A stretch of DNA of 43,325 bases from an uncultured Acidimicrobiales bacterium (lineage in GTDB: Bacteria > Actinomycetota > Acidimicrobiia > Acidimicrobiales > SZUA-35): positions 73,079 through 116,403 of the forward strand of contig CALGOA010000063.1 of NCBI GenBank assembly GCA_937958015.1, read 5' to 3'. The position numbers were made by a program, and so were the translations under genes. Below are positions 39,943-43,325 of the stretch, piece after piece. The notes under the pieces are model-generated. The model was not told the DNA's origin. It worked only from the letters and a program-made list of their open reading frames with translations, and searched no databases. How positions within the stretch are numbered: position 1 is the stretch's first letter; each line of letters starts with the position of its first letter.

Positions 39943-40682
39943 GAGGCGGCGAACCCTCTCGCAGTAAACAGTTCTCGTCCGGGCTCCGAGGTGAGGAACG
40001 TGACGAAGGCTGCTGCCAACTCAGGCGAGTCGGAGCGATCGGTGATCGCAACGCCGTAGGACAACGATCGATTGGTCCGGGCCGGCAGTGCGATGCCCTC
40101 CACCGCGTCACCGGCGGAGAGCACATCGGTCTGGTACACGATGCCGGCGTCGAGTTCGCCGTTTGCCACCTTGTTGAGCAACGACCGGACGTCGGGTTCC
40201 TCGGTGTCGAGCTGAGGGTCAACACCGGCCTCGGCTAAGGCCTCACGGGCGAATGCGCCACACGGCACGGCCGGGTTGCATAACCCGAGGAGAAGGTCGC
40301 GGTCGCCGAAGCTGCTCAGGTCGGTGACGTTCGCCGGGTTGCCGGACGGAACGACGATGCTGAGTCCGTTGGTGGCGACGATCGTGACAGGACCAGCGAT
40401 CTCACCAGCTTCGATGGCCTGATCCATGACCGTCAAACTGGCCGGGGCGAACAGGTCGGCTGGCGCACCGCCGATCAGTTGTTCGCGGAGGCTGGAACTG
40501 CCGGCGAGGTTGAGTTGCACGTCGACTCCAGGATTGGCGGCTTCGAAGGCGATTTCAGCATCGCGAAGCACGTCGCTGAGTGATGAGGCGCCGAATACCA
40601 ACACCTCCTGCTGCGAGCTCCGGCCCGAACAGGCGGTAGCGACCAGCAGCAGCGCCACCAGCGACGAGATTCCCCTGTACAC
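39939..40682 (-). CDS. modA: Molybdate-binding lipoprotein ModA
   Basis: The 247-residue lipoprotein has a signal with lipobox VATAC (Cys18). The mature part begins VLVFGASSLSDVLRDAEIAF and includes NLAGSSSLREQLIGGAPADL, the oxyanion-binding serines, then VAGNLSI-like VATNGLSIVVPSGNPANVTD and PELAAAFVTFLTSEPGRELF. This matches ModA of the type-2 solute-binding family. The GTG start follows TAAGCT by six bases. Confidence 0.94.
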   Translation of the reverse strand: MYRGISSLVALLLVATACSGRSSQQEVLVFGASSLSDVLRDAEIAFEAANPGVDVQLNLAGSSSLREQLIGGAPADLFAPASLTVMDQAIEAGEIAGPVTIVATNGLSIVVPSGNPANVTDLSSFGDRDLLLGLCNPAVPCGAFAREALAEAGVDPQLDTEEPDVRSLLNKVANGELDAGIVYQTDVLSAGDAVEGIALPARTNRSLSYGVAITDRSDSPELAAAFVTFLTSEPGRELFTARGFAAS

Positions 40683-40688
40683 CGGCTC

Positions 40689-40694
40689 AGCTTA
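40689..40694 (-). promoter_or_regulatory. Putative -10 of leaderless modABC promoter
   Basis: TAAGCT on the minus strand is followed by six bases and the GTG of modA at 40682. Confidence 0.45.
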
Positions 40695-40711
40695 GGAGGC
40701 GGCCCGGACGG

Positions 40712-40725
40712 GGTGGCGCGCCACC
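40712..40725. promoter_or_regulatory. Perfect 14-bp palindrome at the modA -35 position
   Basis: GGTGGCGCGCCACC lies 17 bp upstream of the -10 hexamer, so a bound protein would cover the -35 element. It is a candidate operator for a molybdate- or other metal-responsive repressor; no regulator gene is nearby. Confidence 0.5.
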
Positions 40726-40821
40726 ATATGATCGCCAATTGGGGCTGTATGGGCATTGCGTCCTTCCTTTTGGGTCCATCGGCCCGTCAGGGGTTTGCCG
40801 GATCCGCCCGATACATACAAC

Positions 40822-41040
40822 ATGCCCCAAAGCCCCAGCGAACGTCGCCCCGCCGTCATCGACGGAGAACTCGTCTGGCTTCCGACCCTCGCCGGCCTGC
40901 TGCAGGGTGAAACCGCCGTCCTGCCCTCACCCGAACGTTCGGATCTCTGGAGCAGCCTGGCCGCCGCCGTCATGGCGCAGGCCACCTTCGACGACATCGG
41001 CTTCACGGCTGAACCGGTCCTCGATCTGACCCACTCCTGA
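40822..41040 (+). CDS. Small hypothetical protein, 72 aa
   Basis: The 72-residue protein begins MPQSPSERRPAVIDGELVWL. It has no signal peptide and no family I recognise. It is divergent from modA and lies upstream of the Nudix gene. TACATA lies near the start. Confidence 0.5.
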   Translation: MPQSPSERRPAVIDGELVWLPTLAGLLQGETAVLPSPERSDLWSSLAAAVMAQATFDDIGFTAEPVLDLTHS

Positions 41041-41061
41041 GCCCTACCGGTCTGGGGGCGA

Positions 41062-41067
41062 TAGTTT
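41062..41067 (+). promoter_or_regulatory. Putative -10 element, leaderless Nudix gene
   Basis: TAGTTT is followed by six bases and the GTG at 41074. Confidence 0.45.
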
Positions 41068-41073
41068 GCCCGG

Positions 41074-41619
41074 GTGACCAGCGAGTTAGCCGTCTCTACC
41101 CAGCAGATACGTGATGTGGCCATCACCGACGAGCACCAGCGGTCCTTCCGGGACCAGATCCTCGGGTTCTGCGCGGAACACCCCGATGCGTTGCACCGAA
41201 CCTGTCTCTCCGGACATCTGACCGGGTCGGCCGCGGTCGTCGATCCGGGCCGGCGGGCAGCCCTGATCATGCATCATGTGAAACTCGATCGATGGCTCCA
41301 GCCCGGTGGTCACGCTGACGGTCAGGCCGACCTGGCGGACGTTGCGCTGAAGGAGGCCACCGAAGAAACCGGGATCCAGGGTCTAGAGGTCGTGCAACCA
41401 GCGATCGATCTGGATGTGCATGTGATCCCGGCCCGGCCCGGCGAACCCGAACATCTGCACCTCGACGTGCGATTCGTCGTTGTCGCCCCGCCCAACTGCG
41501 CTTCGGAAGGCAACCACGAGTCCCACGATTTGGCATGGTGGGCCCCCGACGCAGACGGTCCCGAACCGGACGAGTCCACCCAACGACTTCTTCGGAAGGC
41601 GTTGGCCACCCTGGAGTAG
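41074..41619 (+). CDS. Nudix hydrolase with altered Nudix box
   Basis: The 181-residue protein has a Nudix fold: VKLDRWLQPGGHADGQADLA followed by KEATEETGI. Compared with GX5EX7REUXEEXGU, the first Glu is Ala and the Arg is Lys; the EE pair that binds metal is kept. Such changes occur in CoA- or nucleotide-sugar-type Nudix proteins. The N-terminal part (to about 55) is helical. Substrate unknown. The start is GTG. Confidence 0.9.
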   Translation: MTSELAVSTQQIRDVAITDEHQRSFRDQILGFCAEHPDALHRTCLSGHLTGSAAVVDPGRRAALIMHHVKLDRWLQPGGHADGQADLADVALKEATEETGIQGLEVVQPAIDLDVHVIPARPGEPEHLHLDVRFVVVAPPNCASEGNHESHDLAWWAPDADGPEPDESTQRLLRKALATLE

Positions 41620-41624
41620 GCGGC

Positions 41625-42290
41625 CTAGTGGTAGTCGACGAGTTGGCGTGCTCGGTTGAACACGTCGTCGAGCATCTCCTCGGTTAATTTGCCGGTGAAG
41701 GTGTTCTGCTGACTCACGTGATAGCTGGCCAGCAGGGTGGTGTTGTCGTCGATCATTACCTCGACGGCGTGGCCGAACTTTGGTCGCGGCCGGATGTCGA
41801 AATGGCGGACGACGGCGCTGAATCCGATGCCGCCCAACGCAATGATCACCCGAGGAGCCAGAGCGTCGAGTTCGCGAACAAAGAAGGGCCGACAGTTGGT
41901 GATCTCTTCGGTCGTCGGCTTATTCAGCGGTGGCGCACATTTGACCGGTGAGGTGATCCACGCCCCGCTCATCTTCAGCCCGTCGTCGATTGAGACGCTC
42001 TCGGGCTGATTGCCGAAGCCGGCTCGATACAGAGCCCGGTAGAGCCAGTCCCCGCTTCGATCGCCGGTGAACATACGGCCGGTGCGGTTGGCGCCGTGGG
42101 CGGCGGGTGCCAGCCCAACGACCATCAGCTTGGCGGAGGGATCACCGAACCCGGGAACCGCCCGACCCCAGTAGGTGTCGTTGGCGTAGGACGCCCGCTT
42201 CTCCTCCGCGACTCGCTCGCGCCACTCCACCAGCCGAGGGCAGGTGTGACAGTTGATGACGTCGTGTTCGAGAAGTTCGAGCGCGTTCAT
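41625..42290 (-). CDS. Uracil-DNA glycosylase, family 5 (UdgB) type
   Basis: The 221-residue enzyme removes uracil and other damaged bases. The family-5 motif is VVGLAPAAHGANRTGRMFTG followed by DRSGDWL; CHTCPRL near the N-terminus and CAPPLN and NCRPF provide cysteines for an iron-sulfur cluster. The end motif is LLASYHVSQQNTFTGKL with a histidine. The ATG overlaps the stop of the next gene (ATGA). Start at 42290 because the preceding sequence is inside the neighbouring gene. Confidence 0.92.
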   Translation of the reverse strand: MNALELLEHDVINCHTCPRLVEWRERVAEEKRASYANDTYWGRAVPGFGDPSAKLMVVGLAPAAHGANRTGRMFTGDRSGDWLYRALYRAGFGNQPESVSIDDGLKMSGAWITSPVKCAPPLNKPTTEEITNCRPFFVRELDALAPRVIIALGGIGFSAVVRHFDIRPRPKFGHAVEVMIDDNTTLLASYHVSQQNTFTGKLTEEMLDDVFNRARQLVDYH

Positions 42291-43325
42291 CCGATGCCGA
42301 CGCGCACCTCTTCGCGTGCCCACTTGGGCCAACGCTCCCGGCTCTTCTTGGCCAGTCGATGCATCAGGGCGATAGCGGCGGGATCGTCATCACCGGGACG
42401 AATCTCGATGACCCCGTCGGCGAGCATCGCGTCGATGATGGCGCGGCCCAGTTCGGTTCGGACAACGGTGAGGGTCCAGTCGGTCTCGTTGCCAATTCCG
42501 CCGGTCGAGATGTCGGCGTGTTCGGCGGCGAAGTCCGGGCAGTGGTTGCAACCCTCGCGGGTCCACACATGGCATTCCTTCAGCGGAATCTCGTGGTAGT
42601 CACCGTTCTTCATCCAGACCTGAAAGACGCCCTTGATGTTCATCTTGACGATGTCGTCTTTGGCGAGGCGGTACTTGGTCCAGAACAGTTCATCGAACAA
42701 CGCATCGTCGAAACTCTTGGAACACAGCAGGCCGATGTTCAACTTGATCGGCTTCGACACCTTGCCGACCCGCCGGTTCCACATCACCGGAGCGACGGAG
42801 GTCTGGCAGCTCATCCCGACGAGGGCAAGATCCTTCAGGCCCCGTTCGACCGCTTCGTCATATGCGATGGTGTTGGCCGAATAGGTGTAGCGGCTACCGG
42901 CTGAGGCCAGTACCTCTTCGGTGTTGGTGGCGACACCCGGAAGTGCCTTCCAACCGCCGGCGCCTCCTTCGAGCATCGAGACCAGCGCCCCGTCGATGAT
43001 GCTGTTCTGAAGACACCAGATCAGGATGGCGCTGACCAGACCGCCGTCCTGGCCATTCTCGTAGACGCCGTCATCGGCGGCCCGCACCAGGAGAATGTCG
43101 CGATAGATGCCGGACATCTCATCCGGTTCGCGGGTGCGACCAAAGAGGTGTTCGTCGGCGGCGGTTTCCCAGTCTCGAAAGCGGGGACAGGCCCGGGTGC
43201 AGGACGTGCAACCCTTCTGGCCGTGGCCACAGTCGGTGGGGCCCAGTTCATCTTCGAGGTGGAACGGTTTGTACGCGCCCGGTTCGTGTTTGTACCCGAT
43301 GACGTCGTGGGGGCAGGCGATCACG
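42287..43325 (-). CDS. F420 hydrogenase/dehydrogenase beta-subunit-like iron-sulfur protein (N-terminus cut by window edge)
   Basis: At least 345 residues are visible, continuing beyond the right edge; the GTG at 43324 is unlikely to be the real start. Cysteine motifs IACPHDVIGY and CGHGQKGCTSCTRACPRF suggest two 4Fe-4S clusters. GVYENGQDGGLVSAILIWCL matches the FrhB/FdhB N-terminal domain, and LVGMSCQTSVAPVM with CVxxGCNHCPDF-like REGCNHCPDFAAEHADISTG matches the C-terminal domain. Such proteins pass electrons between F420 and a redox partner. It is co-translated with the uracil glycosylase. Confidence 0.88.
   Translation of the reverse strand, partial: VIACPHDVIGYKHEPGAYKPFHLEDELGPTDCGHGQKGCTSCTRACPRFRDWETAADEHLFGRTREPDEMSGIYRDILLVRAADDGVYENGQDGGLVSAILIWCLQNSIIDGALVSMLEGGAGGWKALPGVATNTEEVLASAGSRYTYSANTIAYDEAVERGLKDLALVGMSCQTSVAPVMWNRRVGKVSKPIKLNIGLLCSKSFDDALFDELFWTKYRLAKDDIVKMNIKGVFQVWMKNGDYHEIPLKECHVWTREGCNHCPDFAAEHADISTGGIGNETDWTLTVVRTELGRAIIDAMLADGVIEIRPGDDDPAAIALMHRLAKKSRERWPKWAREEVRVGIG

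Noticed and set aside
40683-40821. Possible molybdenum-cofactor riboswitch upstream of modA
   Set aside because: The modA message appears leaderless, so there is no leader to hold a riboswitch, and I see no matching core.

Overview
The window is high-GC, gene-dense DNA from an actinobacterium, most likely of the class Acidimicrobiia (marine Ilumatobacter-like). This placement is inferred; no rRNA gene is present to prove it. It rests on the phosphomutase/DUF3090/SCO1664-family trio, an F420 hydrogenase/dehydrogenase beta-type protein, an actinobacterial-style Tad/Flp pilus locus, a PknB-like kinase with fibronectin repeats, and many genes that begin 6-7 nt after a -10-like hexamer with no Shine-Dalgarno sequence (leaderless mRNA pattern). 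Most operons overlap by ATGA, GTGA or TGATG junctions, and several convergent pairs have almost no spacer.

Region 1-10 kb: a secreted DUF4214-DUF3048 protein (cut by the left edge), a lipoprotein-ppx pair, a hypothetical protein, an FHA/trypsin-like membrane protease, ridA, and a large receptor-type Ser/Thr kinase. Kinase and FHA-protease may form a signalling pair. Region 9.5-18 kb: a MarR regulator followed by an RNB nuclease, a PPOX-fold flavoprotein and a lipoprotein; then an FAD oxidoreductase with mutM, a divergent acyl-CoA synthetase, and an AlkA-type glycosylase. Region 17.8-24 kb: a three-gene operon of an MBOAT acyltransferase and two SGNH-like exported partners, which looks like a cell-surface O-acylation system, then a large palindrome and a UvrD/PcrA-type helicase. 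Region 24-26.4 kb: a LysM membrane protein, an OsmC protein, a hypothetical protein and a BldC/excisionase-like regulator.

Region 26.4-29.3 kb is the accessory pocket: long non-coding stretches, an orphan secreted protein of 439 aa, and a serine recombinase broken by at least five frame changes. Region 29.3-35.9 kb is a nine-gene Tad/Flp pilus operon (cpaB, cpaE-like, cpaF, tadB, tadC, flp, two tadE-like, tadG-like); no prepilin peptidase is in view. Region 36.1-38.1 kb holds the phosphomutase/DUF3090/SCO1664 trio. Region 38.1-40.7 kb is modABC (molybdate import) on the minus strand, with a perfect palindrome over the likely modA -35 position. The window ends with a small hypothetical gene, a Nudix hydrolase with an altered Nudix box, a family-5-type uracil-DNA glycosylase and the truncated F420-type iron-sulfur protein.

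Three to four DNA repair proteins (MutM, AlkA-type, UDG, PcrA-like) lie in separate operons. The most likely under-described systems are the MBOAT/two-SGNH operon, the kinase/FHA-protease pair and the DUF3090 trio; the most unusual raw DNA structures are the 97-bp palindrome and the decayed recombinase pocket.
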